DNA of 64,000 nt. Source: Simmondsia chinensis (taxonomy: Eukaryota; Streptophyta; Magnoliopsida; Caryophyllales; Simmondsiaceae). A program made the translations under genes and the position numbers. The stretch spans positions 16,249,578-16,313,577 of the forward strand of contig JAGTTD010000025.1 of the NCBI GenBank assembly GCA_018398585.1. The letters run 5' to 3'. Under the pieces are notes generated by a model. That model saw only the letters and a list, made by a program, of their open reading frames with translations. It searched no databases and had not been told where the DNA came from. This document shows positions 32,021 to 44,202 of the stretch, in pieces. Numbering within the stretch: the first letter of the stretch is position 1; every line of letters begins with the position of its first letter.

Positions 32021-32100
32021 GCATGTGTGCACCTTGATGGAGGCACTGGGATTATTATTGTTGTTGTTGTTGTTGCTGCTGCAGCATGTGTGCACCTTGA
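32021..32100 (+). mobile_element. 46-bp LINE/SINE tail insertion with 17-bp TSD
   Basis: The 17-bp word GCATGTGTGCACCTTGA occurs at 32021-32037 and 32084-32100. The 46 bp between contain GGAGGCACTGGG followed by ATTATTATT and (GTT)n. This is the extreme 3' end of the RTE LINE or 5S SINE family in the window, inserted with nearly everything 5' lost. Confidence 0.8.
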
Positions 32101-32266
32101 ATTTCGTTAACTTTTCGATAAGTTAAAGAGTTGCAGCTTGTATCGTGAAACCGGATCCCCTAATTTTAGGTACATGTACTATGATACCAATTATTTCCGC
32201 AAATTCTAACTAATGACACATTAGGACAACAAATTTCACAATAAAAAGGGCATATAATATTTTTTT

Positions 32267-33153
32267 GGCTTATTAACCATAAAAATTCCTATACTTTGAC
32301 CATGATATCAATTTAGTTCTTAGACCTTTAATTGTTTCAATTTAGTACATATACAATTGATATTATGCCAATTTTGTCCTTATAATAAAATTTATTTTAA
32401 GTGGTTAATGAAATTTTAGTGATTCATCCATAGATTGTGTTGAGAACTCCAAATGTGAATCTATGTAGGTGAATCCCACATTGGAATTGTGACACTGAAG
32501 ATGTTAGCTTATAAGTGTAGTAGGTTACTCCACCTATTGCCGATTTGTTTTAGGATGGAACCCCACTTGGGCTTATATGTGGATCTCAAGTATGCCAACT
32601 CCATGGGTTTAAGCCTAGTGAAGTGTAACATGAATTTAGAGTTGGTGGATGATCCCAGACTCTTGTTTGTCAACACTTTGTCCAAAGGGGTGCATTTGTG
32701 TTTGGTGCTAAGAGGGCTTCTCCAGTATGTTAGATCCAGTTAGATTGGAGAAGGCTAGGGGTGCATTTGAAATAGCCTCACATGTGAGGGTGAGTCTTGA
32801 GAATTCCACATGTGAATCTATGTAGGAGAATCCCACATTAGAGTTGTGAGAGTGAAGAAATCAATTTATAAGCATAGTAGGTTACTTCACCTATGGCCAA
32901 TTGGTTTTATAATGGAACTCCATTTGTTGTTATATGTAGATCTCATGTGTGCCAACTCCGTGAGTAGAGCCCAAAGGCCCGATGAAATTTAACAGATTGG
33001 ATTAATTTGAATCAATGTGTGGATGGCAGTGGGTTACTAGCACCTAACTTAATTGTGCTATTAAAAATTATGTCAATAACTTAACTAAAATTTGACTGAC
33101 GAATTAAACTGATATAATAAAAAATGTATAAGGATGTTCAAGTGTAAATAACC
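32267..33153. mobile_element. Fold-back MITE, copy B, with nested miniature LTR element
   Basis: Left arm 32267-32437 (GGCTTATTAACC, CTATACTTTGACC, repeated CAATTTAGT words). Right arm 33000-33153, ending GTGTAAATAACC. Removing the nested element and one GATTG leaves about 325 bp, similar in length and words to copy A. TSD of the MITE itself not clear. Confidence 0.6.
32433..32999 (+). mobile_element. TRIM (miniature LTR retrotransposon)
   Basis: Element 32438-32994 with TSD GATTG at 32433-32437 and 32995-32999. LTRs 32438-32630 (193 bp, TGTTGAGAA...GTGTAACA) and 32795-32994 (200 bp, start TCTTGAGAA, end TTTAACA). The 164-bp interior begins TGAATTTAGAGTTGGTGGA, a worn version of a TGGTATCAGAG primer site, and ends with a GTGAGGGTGAG purine run. 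It is too short to encode anything and must have been mobilised in trans. A solo LTR of the same family is at 17495-17691. Confidence 0.82.
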
Positions 33154-33450
33154 CTATTATTTCTAACCAACATAAAAAGTAAGGGATGAGAATTGATGAT
33201 AAAGTGTTTATTCCATCTCCATTACTAATAAGGTATTTATTCTCTTTTGTGATAAGTGAAAATTTGTATTCCATCTCTCTTTTAATTATAAAATCTTATG
33301 TCAAATTTCTTTGGGTATCGCATAGATGCCATCTTTGTTGGAAATCAATATGAACACGACATATGATAATAGATTAATAATGGAATTTTTCTGTTGGGTC
33401 GAAAAGTAATTGAGTTGAATTTATTTTTGGCTCTGATCAAACCTGTTTTT

Positions 33451-33909
33451 TGATGCAGTGCCTATATGGGAGAATTAGGGATACAGAAAAATTCAACGGC
33501 TTTCCCTTTAATTTATTAATATAAATAAAAATAAAGGGGGAAAAGTTAAACTCATTTTCTCACAGCTCGAGAGAAAAGAGCCAAAAATAAGAAATAATTT
33601 AAAATGTAAACTAACATTAAAAACCCTAGCTCATCTCCTTAAATAGAGAGAAGTGAAAAAGGAAAGGAATAAGATCTATGACAAACAAAAAAAGAAATAT
33701 CGTTAAAACGGAAAGAAATTATGGCGGAAAATCAAATTCCATCATTCCCGCCTCTGATTCCGCCTCTGACTTCGTGTCTCCTTGATCCTCCCTAAACCCG
33801 GGAATGCCAAGTCTTCTGCTAACTGACTCCTCGTCTCCTTCATCCTTCCTGAACCCGCCAGCGCCAATTCCTTTACTGGTGATCCGCCAAGCACTGGCGG
33901 GTTGTATCA
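33451..33909 (-). repeat. 3' LTR of the truncated gypsy element
   Basis: 459 bp. Plus-strand left end TGATGCAGTGCC, right end GTTGTATCA. It shares the TGATGCAG edge with the other gypsy families here but is otherwise a different LTR. Next to it, on the minus strand, is the purine run GAGAAGGA (33910-33920). Confidence 0.8.
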
Positions 33910-34373
33910 TCCTTCTCAAGTTGGAGAGAATTCGCCCTTGAATTCGCTTCAAAGTCAGCAATGTCATTGTTGCCAAAATAGAGAGTGAGGTGTTTAACGT
34001 TGAAGACATCAGAAGTCCTCATGCCGGGTGGAAGCTGAAGACAGTAGGCATTACCGTTGATCTTCTCCAGAACTGCTAATGGACCTATTTTACGAGCCAT
34101 GGGCTTGTTGTATTCCCAAGCTGGAAATCGTTCTGGGGTCAAAATTTCCCAGACCTTGTCGCCAACCTGGAATTGAACTACTCGGCGCTTCCTGTCACTT
34201 GCTGACTTGTACTTGGTAGTGGCCTCTAGTAACTGAGCCTTGGTTGGTTCATGGATATCTTTGAGTGAAGAGATAAAGTCCTCCGCCTTCCCGTGTGGAC
34301 GTGTCAAATTCGGCACATGTGTTAAGTCAATTGGAGAGCGAGGAACAAAATCGTAAACAACCTGGAATGGCAC
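33873..34373 (-). pseudogene. Gypsy integrase C-terminal region, second element
   Basis: 166 codons. P-R-S-P-I-D-L, H-G-K-A-E-D-F-I and R-V-V-Q-F-Q-V-G-D-K-V are followed by A-R-K-I-G-P-L and N-V-K-H-L-T-L-Y-F. The frame runs on past the polypurine tract into the LTR. Confidence 0.82.
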
Positions 34374-34586
34374 GAACCCTGTACTCCTATTGATGGGACT
34401 GTTAGATGAATTTAGCTTGATGGAGCTTCATTTCCCATCCCATGGAATTTTCAGCAATGAGACATCGGAGAAGAGTGCCCAATGATCGGTTAGTGACTTT
34501 GGTTTGTCCATTCGTTTGAGGGTGATGGACGGTGCTAAAAGCGAGAGACGTATTTGCAATGTTCCATAAAGTCCTCTAAAGATGAT

Positions 34587-35252
34587 TCACAAACCAAACA
34601 TCCCGATCAGAGACAATACTAACCGGCAATTCATGCAATTTGTAGGCTTCCTAGAAATAGAGTCATGCCACATATATATGGTGTTTGCAGAATTTTTGCA
34701 TCTGATGAAGTGCGCCATCTTGGAGAAGCAGTCTACAACCACGAAGATAGAGTCAATGCTGCCAGTGGTCCTCGGTAAGCCTAACACAAAGGCTATACTA
34801 ATATTCGTCCACAGCTTACTTGGAACTGGTAATGGCATACAAAGTCCAGCATTGGTCAGCCCACCCTTTAAAATTTGGCAAACATGATATCGCTTGACAT
34901 ACCTCTCAACCTCCTTGCATATTAAAAGCCAGAAGTAGTTGGTTGTAATGAGTTTGAGCATCTTATCTCTGCCCACATGCCCCACATTATGCTTATCTTC
35001 AATGATTTTTAGCCACCAGCTTAAGTTCGGGATGCAAAGTTGATTTCCCTAGAACAAGAACCCGCCATGAATAGAATAATCAAGAACTGACCCAGACTGT
35101 GCTTCCCGCCATATCTCACCAAAGGTGGGGTCATCATGGTGCTGACCCGCCAACTGATCAAACCCTGTAACCTCCAGTCTACTCTTTGCCAAGACAAGGT
35201 TTCTCTTGCTCAGTGCATCCACCACCTTATTCATCATGCCTGACTTGTGCAT
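34587..35252 (-). pseudogene. Gypsy integrase core and RNase H end, second element
   Basis: 35049-35252 contains the M-N-K-V-V-D-A-L-S end of RNase H. 34587-34985 holds the HHCC and core region. The first Cys of the C-x-x-C pair is Tyr (R-Y-H-V-C-Q) and the first catalytic Asp is Ala (I-S-I-A-F-V-L-G-L-P), so the integrase is inactive by sequence. A frame break lies between the two pieces. Confidence 0.82.
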
Positions 35253-35545
35253 GATGATGAAATGGAAGAGTTATAAGTAGCTACGTGTTTGTCCGAGAGC
35301 TTGCCTTGGTTGCTGATATACTTGGGGGCCACTTTGTCAGAATACAAAATGAACTCTTAGTTGGCTAAGTATGAGTTCTAATGCCTCAATGCTCTCACCA
35401 ATGCATAGAACTCCAGATTATATGTTGACTAATTTAACTTACTCCCAACGAGCTTCTCATTGAAATACGTGATAGGCTTCCCATCTTGGTTGAGCACAGT
35501 GCCAATGCAAATCTTGGAGGCATCCGTGTGCAACTCAAACGCCTT

Positions 35546-36475
35546 TCAAAAATCAGAAAGGGCTAAAGCTAATGCCGTGATCAGCTTCTCCTTGATTGCA
35601 CTGAAGGCAGTTTCTGCTTGAGGTGTCCAAACGAAGGAACTCTTCTTCAAACAGTTAATGATTGGCACCATGATTAAACTGAAGCTTGGAACAAAGCGCA
35701 TGTAGAATGACACCAACTCATGGAAGCTGCGAACCTCGCCAATCATTCTTGGGCGAGGCCAATCATGAATTGCGGCAATCTTACCCTCATCAGCTGATAT
35801 GCCATCCTTGGATACAACGAACCCAAGAAAGGTCACCTTGTCCCTCATGAAATGGCACTTCTTAAAGGCAACAAACAAAGTTTGGGATCTCAAAGTACTA
35901 AGCACCTCTTCCAAATGCTGGAGATGCTCAACACGATCCCGGCTATAGATCAAAATGTTATCAAAGTAAACAACGATGAACTTCCCAATCAAAGGACACA
36001 TAACTTGATTCACAAAACCCATGAACGTGCTTGGCCTGTTGGATAGCCCAAATGGCATGACCACCCACTCATAAAGCCCCTCTCTTGTCTTGAATGTTGT
36101 TTTGCACTCGTTTCTTGGCTAGATCCGATTCTAATGGTACCCACTGTTGAGATCCAACTTTGTGAATACCTTTGAGCTCTGCAACTGATCTAGCAAGTCA
36201 TCCAATCTTAGAATAGGGAAACGATAACGGACCGTGATCTTGTTGATTGCCCTACTATTGACACACATTAGCCAATTCCCACCCTTCTTTTGCGTCAATA
36301 GAGCTGAAACATCACATGGACTCAAGCTCTCCCTGATAAAGCCTTTGGCGAGTAGCTCCTCCACTTTATGTCCCAGCTCCTTGTGCTCGGCTTGGCTCAT
36401 TCGGTAATGAGCACCCGAAGCCAAGTTAATGTGGTGCTGGATGTCACTCAGTGGCTGCAGTGTAGCAATAAAACC
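35546..36475 (-). pseudogene. Gypsy reverse transcriptase, second element
   Basis: 36131-36475 carries the fingers ([22 protein letters not shown] and [11 protein letters not shown]). 35546-36064 carries palm and thumb with active site Y-F-D-N-I-L-I-Y-S, where the second catalytic Asp is Asn. The RNase H start is broken around 35400-35540. Confidence 0.85.
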
Positions 36476-38105
36476 TAAGTTAACACTTAACAAGGCTTAG
36501 GGTAATGAACTAGTCTAAGGATATAACCCGTCTTATAACTCTAGGTATTATATGAGTTATCTCAATAGCACTACTTAATTCTTTTATCACACCTAATTTA
36601 GTGTTAATTTTAAAAATGAGTGAAATCACAATCCTGACACCCATGAAGAACCTGTTATATTAGTCTAGGCCACAATCACAAGACGAATCACAAATAAACA
36701 GGAAACCTGGCCATGGCCACAAGCACATAAACAAAAAAACTAATGTCAGTAAAGAATTCTCCATAGGAGTGCGAAAATAGTATAATACAAGTCATACCCA
36801 CAAATAAAATTTGAATTTGGAATCTGGACGACTACTCCTACTTCACCCTAAAACCAGTAGTCTACTCCTCCAAGGGGGTTTCACATATCTCAAAATCAAA
36901 AGATCAAGGCATAAGAAGACTCATAGTAGTAGACTCCCTTCATTAATATTGATATGAGTCTTGCTTTGAACCCGTGGCAATCGGATCACTTGTGCTTTGG
37001 CCTTTGAAAAAATCCGGTCCCTGTTGGTAGCTTGGGGAGAAGAGGAAGAGAAATTCAGATCAAAATCCAAAAAAACAAAAAAACAAAAAAAGAACCCTCC
37101 CCTTAAAAAGAGCCAATGTGCTCTAGAGGCATGCCACCTTCACCACCAATTGATCTCGATAGGCTGTCTTGCGGATCAATTTATCGTTCGAACAATGGGT
37201 TGGCTAGCACTATAAACATAAGATTTACATATTTGAAAGTCGAATCTTGATCTGATGGGTCCTTTTTCTCACATGTGGTTGAGTTTCTCAACACAGTCTT
37301 CAAATTTGTCCATTCTAGCTCGTTCTTCACTGCTTTTGAAGAGATGCTTGCTCCAACATGTAGCAAGCCTAAATACACACTAATTACGCCATACCAACAT
37401 ACAATAGCCAAAAATATCATAGAAAACGTATTATAGAACATATAAAATACAAGACAAATTAGCGAGCCAGTGAGAATTGTATGATTGGATTTTCTTTTAT
37501 ATGATTGTAGCTCTATATTGATGTTCTAATTTATTCGCGTGTTGTATTGTGCTTGTAGCCCAGACCATCATGTAATGGGCTCATGAGCCATCACATGTGG
37601 TAATTGTACTTAATACCTACAGTTGAATTAACACTAAATTTTAAGTTAAAAAACAGTTTCTTCATCCTTTTTAGGTAATTGATGCAACATCTAGGGTCGT
37701 TAGATGGGATATTTCCCTTAGGTTGTTTCCTTACACTCTAAGTGAATGTTGATTCGAATTTAGAGCTTTCACCCTGAATTCTTTAAGTCTTCTTGGTAAT
37801 TAGTTATAAGGCACGGGTCCAAGATCCAAAATCATTCGCTAAACCTTGATTATTTGACGCCAGTATATTTAATCGCTTCTATGTAGCCTTAGTTAATATT
37901 TCAGACACTCAACCAAGCCAGTTTAGAAACACTTAAAAACAACTTTAATCATCGCTAAATACCAATTCCTTGTGAATTTGTCACCAATATGCTCTACAGT
38001 TGCCATGACGAACTTGTTAGCTGGCCAGTTCATAATTCTAAACACGCGTTAAAGTCATTCTACCTTTTTTAATTTATTATATTTTCTCTCTTTTTTTTTT
38101 TTTGT
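36476..38105. other. Unassigned DNA between two LTR elements
   Basis: No family motif recognised. Frames at 36997-37215 (Lys-rich) and 37181-37441 look fortuitous. A T-rich run precedes the copia LTR at 38106. Confidence 0.35.
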
Positions 38106-38537
38106 TGTTATAAAGCTATATAGATATCATACCCCATAGGAAGAGAATAAAAATACAAATTCAAATATACTCAAAGAAAAATAGCAAGTATTTTGTATAA
38201 GAACTAGAAAACAGAGAAGTTTTTCTTCTATTCAGATAATTATCTCAATATTATATTAATAAAATTTTTCTCTGATTCTTTTCCTCACTTCACAATGTCA
38301 TGCTCTCTCTCGGCTCTCACTCTCTTATTCTCCAGTTCTCCATTCTCTTGTGCCACCATTTCGCTGTATTTATAGTGAAAGTGAAGCTGTGTAATTCCTT
38401 AGACGAGAGGAAAAGTTTATATATATACATATATATATAGCTATGTGTACGAAGGTCTTTTATATAGTTTCTAATATATAATAATATCCAAACTCGACTA
38501 TAAAAATTGTACTCAAAAATATCCAATATTTACAACA
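38106..38537 (-). repeat. 3' LTR of the decayed copia element
   Basis: 432 bp, pairs with 42502-42981. Shared blocks include CTCAAAGAAAAATAGCAAGT and CGCTGTATTTATAGTGAAAG. Confidence 0.85.
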
Positions 38538-40204
38538 CTCCACCTTTGGATATTTTTCTTTACAATATTGTGGAACATAACACTCTTGAAAGTGTATAGT
38601 GTCCAAATTAGATACGCTTCCCAAACTGCCTCGTTAAAAACCTTCCCATGATAAAAAAAAAACCCAGTGAGAAAAACCATAACGAAGGGAAAAAAAGTAC
38701 AGTGCGTAGTTAACTCCCTTTCATGGACGCACACTATTCAAAGATATCTTTGAGTTGGTGAATAACAATCTTGTGCCAATTTCTCGAAAGTTTGTTGTAG
38801 ATGCTTTTTTGAATAACTCTTCCAGGTTTTTGAGCGAACATGTACTTTATCTTTCTTCAGGAAGCTGAAAGTGAAAAGAACCCCTTTGAAGTGCACTTAG
38901 TTGTCTGAACTCTCTTTAGCTAGAAAAATGCAGATTTATCTTCATACGGTACTGTTGGACTCCTCCTGATCATTTGAAGCTTACAAAATATATTGGATCA
39001 AGGGCCTCGGCAAAATTCATTCTCTACCTGCTCATAAAATGCAAGTGTCTCAACAGTAGCTGCAATTGTTAGTAATTTCCAAAACATAACAGTATAGCTA
39101 TACATTGAAATATCATTATTGTCACTTACCTTATGCTGGTCAATTAAATAACCAATAGTCACATACGAAATAGTGCTATATTGGGTGTTCCATTAGGATG
39201 AACATTAATCACTTTCGTATTGGTGTATAGCATATACTAGTGACAAGTTAATCGAAGGAAGTTTATACATGATCTTGTACCAATTACATTAATGCAACAA
39301 TTACACCCAAGTGTGGTACTTTTGAGACCAAAAATTCATTTGTTATCTTATTGAGGCCACTACCTCATTGAGAATGAAATAGGTCTTTAATTGAAGCACT
39401 AAACAACATATCGAAACACTTAAGTACCATACTCATATAAATTGACCAATAGAGTAATACTCTATCATATTAGTGCTCGATTTACAGGTCGAGAAAAAAT
39501 CTTTCCTTTTCCGAGATCCTTAGTCTCGAACTCTTAGTTTAGGTGTGTAATAGCTTTTTCAAACTCTTTAAAAGTCATGATGATATTAAAATATCTCTCT
39601 TTTAGTAGATATGTACCTTAGTTTTGAACTATATACTTTCGCATATTTGGTCCTTCAGGGACTTAAATATCATTGTAAGTGATAAATACAAATAAGCTGT
39701 TACTATATATATGATGCATATAGAGACCACCAGATTAATTACATCTATTCCTTACATATGTCTGTCCCATTTATTTCTGGTCTTTATAACAGACCTTAGG
39801 CTACAAATTTTGCTTTTCGCCACCTCATTATTTTTTTGCACCAACATTCACATGTATCATACATGTTTTATTCTTTAGGCATTTGGACTTCAGGTCCAAA
39901 AATTACACATGGTTAATTCAATTTGAATTGTGTCTTTCTATTTTCTGCTAATCATATCTTTGTTGGCATCCTTGAACAAATACTATTTCAAGATTTTAAT
40001 TTCTTTGATCATATCAGCAGCTATTGTATGTACACATATTTGATCAATTTTCATTCCGGTTCCATTATATCCCATGTTTCATAGAGATCTCTTTATCATC
40101 ATAATTCCAATAATTACAATAATCTCAATAGTTTCAGGTACCTGATAATCTTGAGAAATTTCATACATACATATTATTATCTCGGTAGAGTTTGTCTCCT
40201 CAAG

Positions 40205-42480
40205 AGTTTCATATTAGAGGGACCAATCTTTTTCTATTGCTCCTTTTTCTTTTTTAGATTTTATATTTGGAACCGATACATCTCCCACGCTTCTAGCGTG
40301 CAATGGATGCATTTTTCAATATATTAGAATATTGCTCGAATGGGATATTGATTCGAGTAGGAGCATCTATAGTGGGGACATATGATTTGGTCACCCTCTT
40401 TCCATTAATTAATACATCTGTGCATTGGCTTGTAATAATTTACATGTAAACAATTCTTTGAACTTCTGGTTCGATGATGCGTTTCATATAAATTCTCATT
40501 TTCCAACTTTCGATTTTCTCCCCGTGATTCTGGAAACCTTGTTTCGTCAAATTGAAAATCAACAAACTATGCTCGTAAAATGTGTCCAGCTAATATCTCC
40601 AAGTATTTTATACTTGACGGGAATTCAAACCCAATATAAATTCCAAGTCCCCATGTTGGACCCATCTTTCAGCACTGATGGGGAGTAATTGAAACATACA
40701 ATATATGGCTAAAATTCATAGATGGGATATCTATATGGTTCTTGTCAGAGATATGTTTTGCTGGGGAGATCCATAATTAGTACTGCAACATATATCATAA
40801 CATGTACCCATGTAACAATTGGCAATAATAATGGTCTAACCATCCGTTGCAGGCATCCAATCAAAACATTTTCAAAACCACTTTGTATCTGTATGTGGGT
40901 TATATGGTATTCAATTGTAATGCCAATTGACATACAATAATCATTATATTATCCTGCATTTTCATATAATATAATCCACGACTTGAGCTCAAAGTCGGAT
41001 TATTTATGCAAGGAGTTCCACACATATCACATCATAAGTGTATTATCCACACTCATGTGACTATCGAGTAGAGGCCTTTTTTAACATCATAAATATCGAA
41101 TTGGTCGACGTGATGAAATAACTGGCCCACATATATCGCATTTGTATTCATTCAAATATAAGAGACTCAAACTCAATTTCAATTGAGTATGATATAGTAA
41201 TCACTTTGCCGTAAATATAAGCACCATATGATATTTTATCCGATATAAGAATCATATGGTTCTTTAATGGGTGCTCGAGGAAATTTCCAATGATTCTCTT
41301 AATAATATTTATACCCGAATAACCCAAATAGTCATGCTATGAAATAAAAGCCTTTGGGTTTGTTAACTTCTGGTTAATCATCCAAAATAAGGTATCTCAG
41401 AATTAAACATTACTTTTTCAGGAAACATGATGCGTGCTCTTTTGGAGCCTTTAATTAGGTATAAAAGGGATTGGCTGAGAAATATAGTCATATGGATAAC
41501 TGATGATAAGTAGGCAGCATATCCGTCCAGATGAATAACTAATAATAAGTAGGCGGCATAGCCGGCCATATAAATAACGAACGAGTAAAAAAAAACTGGA
41601 CGGTTTAACCAGCCATAAATATGAAAGATAAAAGAATATGAAAACTAAAGTTTCTCTTTCTTTTATCTCCTCGTTATTAGTGGACTTCTTAACTTTTGGT
41701 CCATTTAGGATACCATAATGCCAGTTATTATGACCACGACTATAACCTCGTCTGCGGCCCTAACCACGTCCACATTTACAACCATGTATACGACCTTGAC
41801 TATGTCCCTGATAGTCATATGTTGAAGCATTCAATTCAAGGAATGATTTGAATCTAGTTGGTCGTGACTGACGATTTTCATCAATAATTTATTATCTTAT
41901 TCAGCAACGAGGATACATAATATTAACTCAGAGTATTTTTTAAATCATCGTTCTCAATATTGATGGTACAGGAGCATCTTCGAGGCATGAAAAGTAGAGA
42001 ACGTTTTTTCTAACATATCCTCTTCAGTAATATTTTCTCCATATAACTTCATCTGGGAGGCAATATTCAATACTGCAGAGTTATACTCGCTTACATTTTT
42101 AAAATCCTACAATCGCAAGTGAATCCATTCATAGCGAGCTTTGGGGGGGATCTTAGACTTTTGATGATCAAACCCTCTCCTTTAAATTCAAACAAAGGAC
42201 ATAAGGGGGCCCTTTATAGTAATATACTCAGTGTTTAATCCTTTAGGGATACAATGCATGAGAAATATCATTACTTTAGCGCAATCTTGTAGGGATGCCT
42301 TATTTTCCTTTTTAATTGTCCGATATTCACAGTATCAGGGTGGATCTCAACATCAAGGGTCTAAGGCAAATAATTTATGCCACTTATATCGAGAGTAGTA
42401 AATTCAAGATCAGTAAGTTTAAATTCACAAAGATTAGGGAGTGAAAACTTACTTCGAGTATATAATAATCCTCAGTTGGC
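40205..42480 (-). pseudogene. Copia gag and pol remnants
   Basis: Translation in pieces gives a gag-like L-D-I-S-G-I-N-Y-L (42380-42410 region), an R-G-rich run typical of the nucleic-acid-binding gag tail (41740-41830), and V-T-K-S-Y-V-P-T-I-D-A-P-T-R-I-N followed by L-K-R-G-R-C-I-G-S-K (40250-40400), the linker before reverse transcriptase. Stops and frameshifts are very frequent, so no domain is functional. Confidence 0.6.
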
Positions 42481-42501
42481 TAGAGACTGGTGCTAATAAC
42501 G

Positions 42502-42836
42502 TGTTATAAAACTAAAAAGATATTATACTCTATAGGAAGAGAAGAAAAATACAATCTCAAATATACTCAAAGAAAAATAGCAAGTATTTTGTATAAAAAC
42601 TAGTAAACCAGAGAAGTTTTTTTTCTATTCAAATAATTCTTTTAATGTTTATTATTAAAATTTTTCTCTTATTCTTTTCTTGACTTCACAATTTCATGCT
42701 CTCTCTCGGCTCTCACTCTCTATTTCTCTTCATTTCTCCATTCTCTTGTACCACCACTTCGCTGTATTTATAGTGAAAGTGAAGTGGTGAAATTTCTTAC
42801 GGGAAAAGAAAAGTGAATATATATACATATATTATA

Positions 42837-42878
<42 letters not shown>

Positions 42879-42981
42879 CATACAAAGGTCTTTTCTATAA
42901 TTTCTAATCTTCTAGGATATGTAATAATATCTAAACTCGACTATAAAAATTGTACCCAAAAAATATTCATTATTTACAACA
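42502..42981 (-). repeat. 5' LTR of the decayed copia element
   Basis: 480 bp. A (TG)n(TA)n microsatellite at about 42836-42879 expands it relative to its partner. Confidence 0.85.
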
Positions 42982-43239
42982 TTTTTATTATTTTTCTCAT
43001 TGTTTGGGTAGAGGTTTGTATCCCATTTGTTTACTTCATGTTTTATGGTCTGCGGATGTTAACTGAAAGCCAAGTTAATTCACTTTGACCCAGAGATTTG
43101 AGTTATCGCTATCTCATTTGGCCAAAATAAAGCAACATATGAATGAATCATAACCAAGGCTGTCAGTCCCAGCCTGGAGCTCGCACAAGCTCTTAAGACT
43201 AATGCGGTCAACTTTGTTCCCCAAACCTACGCTGTGCAT

Positions 43240-43990
43240 GCCAGATGTGTGTCATGCATGCTTCGTAATGCACACTTCAAGATCAAACCTATTACCATTA
43301 ACACATTACCGACTTTCTGTCGAATCAAGGTGAGAGCCCATATGACAAACTCGATGCATTTCTTGAGATTTGCCGAACTCGTAATTATCAAGGTGTGCCA
43401 CATAAAGCTATTAGGCTATGTCTTTTCCCTTTCTTGCTAAAAGACAAAACCAAATGGTGGCTCTCTGATCATTGCCTAAGGGTGAAGTCTTAACTTGGTA
43501 CAAACTACAACATATTCCTAATCAAATTTTATCTAATGCTAAAACCATGTCAATCAGGAGTGCAATAAATATTTTTGATAAAAAAGATTAGAAGCAATTC
43601 CAATAGTGTTGGGATAGGTTTAGGGAGCTCCATCAAAGTTGTGCCCATCACAATTCCCCCAGTGGGCTCTAGTCCGAAACTTTTATTACAGCTATCTATT
43701 TCAGAAAGCGAATGGCTGGAGCATGTCATAAACAGGAGGAGAACGACGCATGGACATTGTTCGTGCCCCCAATAAACATTCCCTAGACTAGCCTTTTGTT
43801 AGGGGAACCACTAAGCATATCTACAACATGGCAACAGGTGATGACTTAACATTAAAAATTGATGAACTTAGTAGGAAAATGGTCAAAATCACGAATTTTT
43901 AAGAAACCCTACTAATTTCATGTTGTTAATGCCGCTAAGTTATCTAGTGGTGACAATCCATGTGATATACTCTATTACTACTCATACGAT
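43240..43990 (+). pseudogene. Ty3/gypsy gag relic, plus strand
   Basis: In one frame around 43325-43490 the translation G-E-S-P-Y-D-K-L-D-A-F-L-E-I-C, Q-G-V-P-H-K-A-I-R-L and L-F-P-F-L-L-K-D-K-T-K-W-W-L matches the capsid-like gag domain of plant Tat/Athila-type gypsy elements. Further pieces to 43990 follow in shifted frames. No LTR or pol is attached. Confidence 0.65.
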
Positions 43991-44202
43991 ATTGAAATGT
44001 TTGTATGCGTCACAAGACCATAAATTTGTTTAGGATTAGGTTTATGTAACAGAGGGATTCTACTTAGTTTTTAACATGTAAATACATTAACAAACACGCC
44101 TTAAAAAATGAAGTGCAAACTGAAGGTCCAATTAGTTCAAAACCAATTACAAATGGGGTTGTTACATAAGGTAATAACCTTTATTCGATATCATAAATGG
44201 AG

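Larger units (their letters stand above)
33451..36475 (-). mobile_element. Truncated Ty3/gypsy element, gag and 5' LTR missing
   Basis: From the 3' LTR (33451-33909) the minus strand goes back through integrase and RNase H to the beginning of reverse transcriptase and stops at about 36475, where unrelated DNA starts. Gag, protease, primer site and 5' LTR are absent, so this is a broken copy. Its pol is clearly related to that of the 7.9-13.1 kb element, and its last codons (E-A-N-S-R-A-N-S-L-Q) resemble the 3' fusion part of the tandem-array interiors. Confidence 0.87.
38106..42981 (-). mobile_element. Decayed Ty1/copia element with both LTRs
   Basis: LTRs at 38106-38537 (3', 432 bp) and 42502-42981 (5', 480 bp), both starting TGTTATAAA and ending TTTACAACA on the plus strand. 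Flanks TTTGT and TTTTT may be a worn TSD. The minus-strand reading next to the 3' LTR is AAAGGTGGAG (polypurine tract). Next to the 5' LTR it is CGTTATTAGCACCAG, similar to a non-standard primer region known from some plant copia families. Inside, only fragments are readable, all on the minus strand: gag near 42300-42450, an Arg/Gly-rich stretch at 41740-41830, an integrase-to-reverse-transcriptase linker at 40250-40400, and a possible RNase H end near 38740-38840. Confidence 0.78.

Noticed and set aside
32489..32743. 84-codon plus-strand gene
   Set aside because: Lies across the LTR and interior of the TRIM, which is non-coding in this family.
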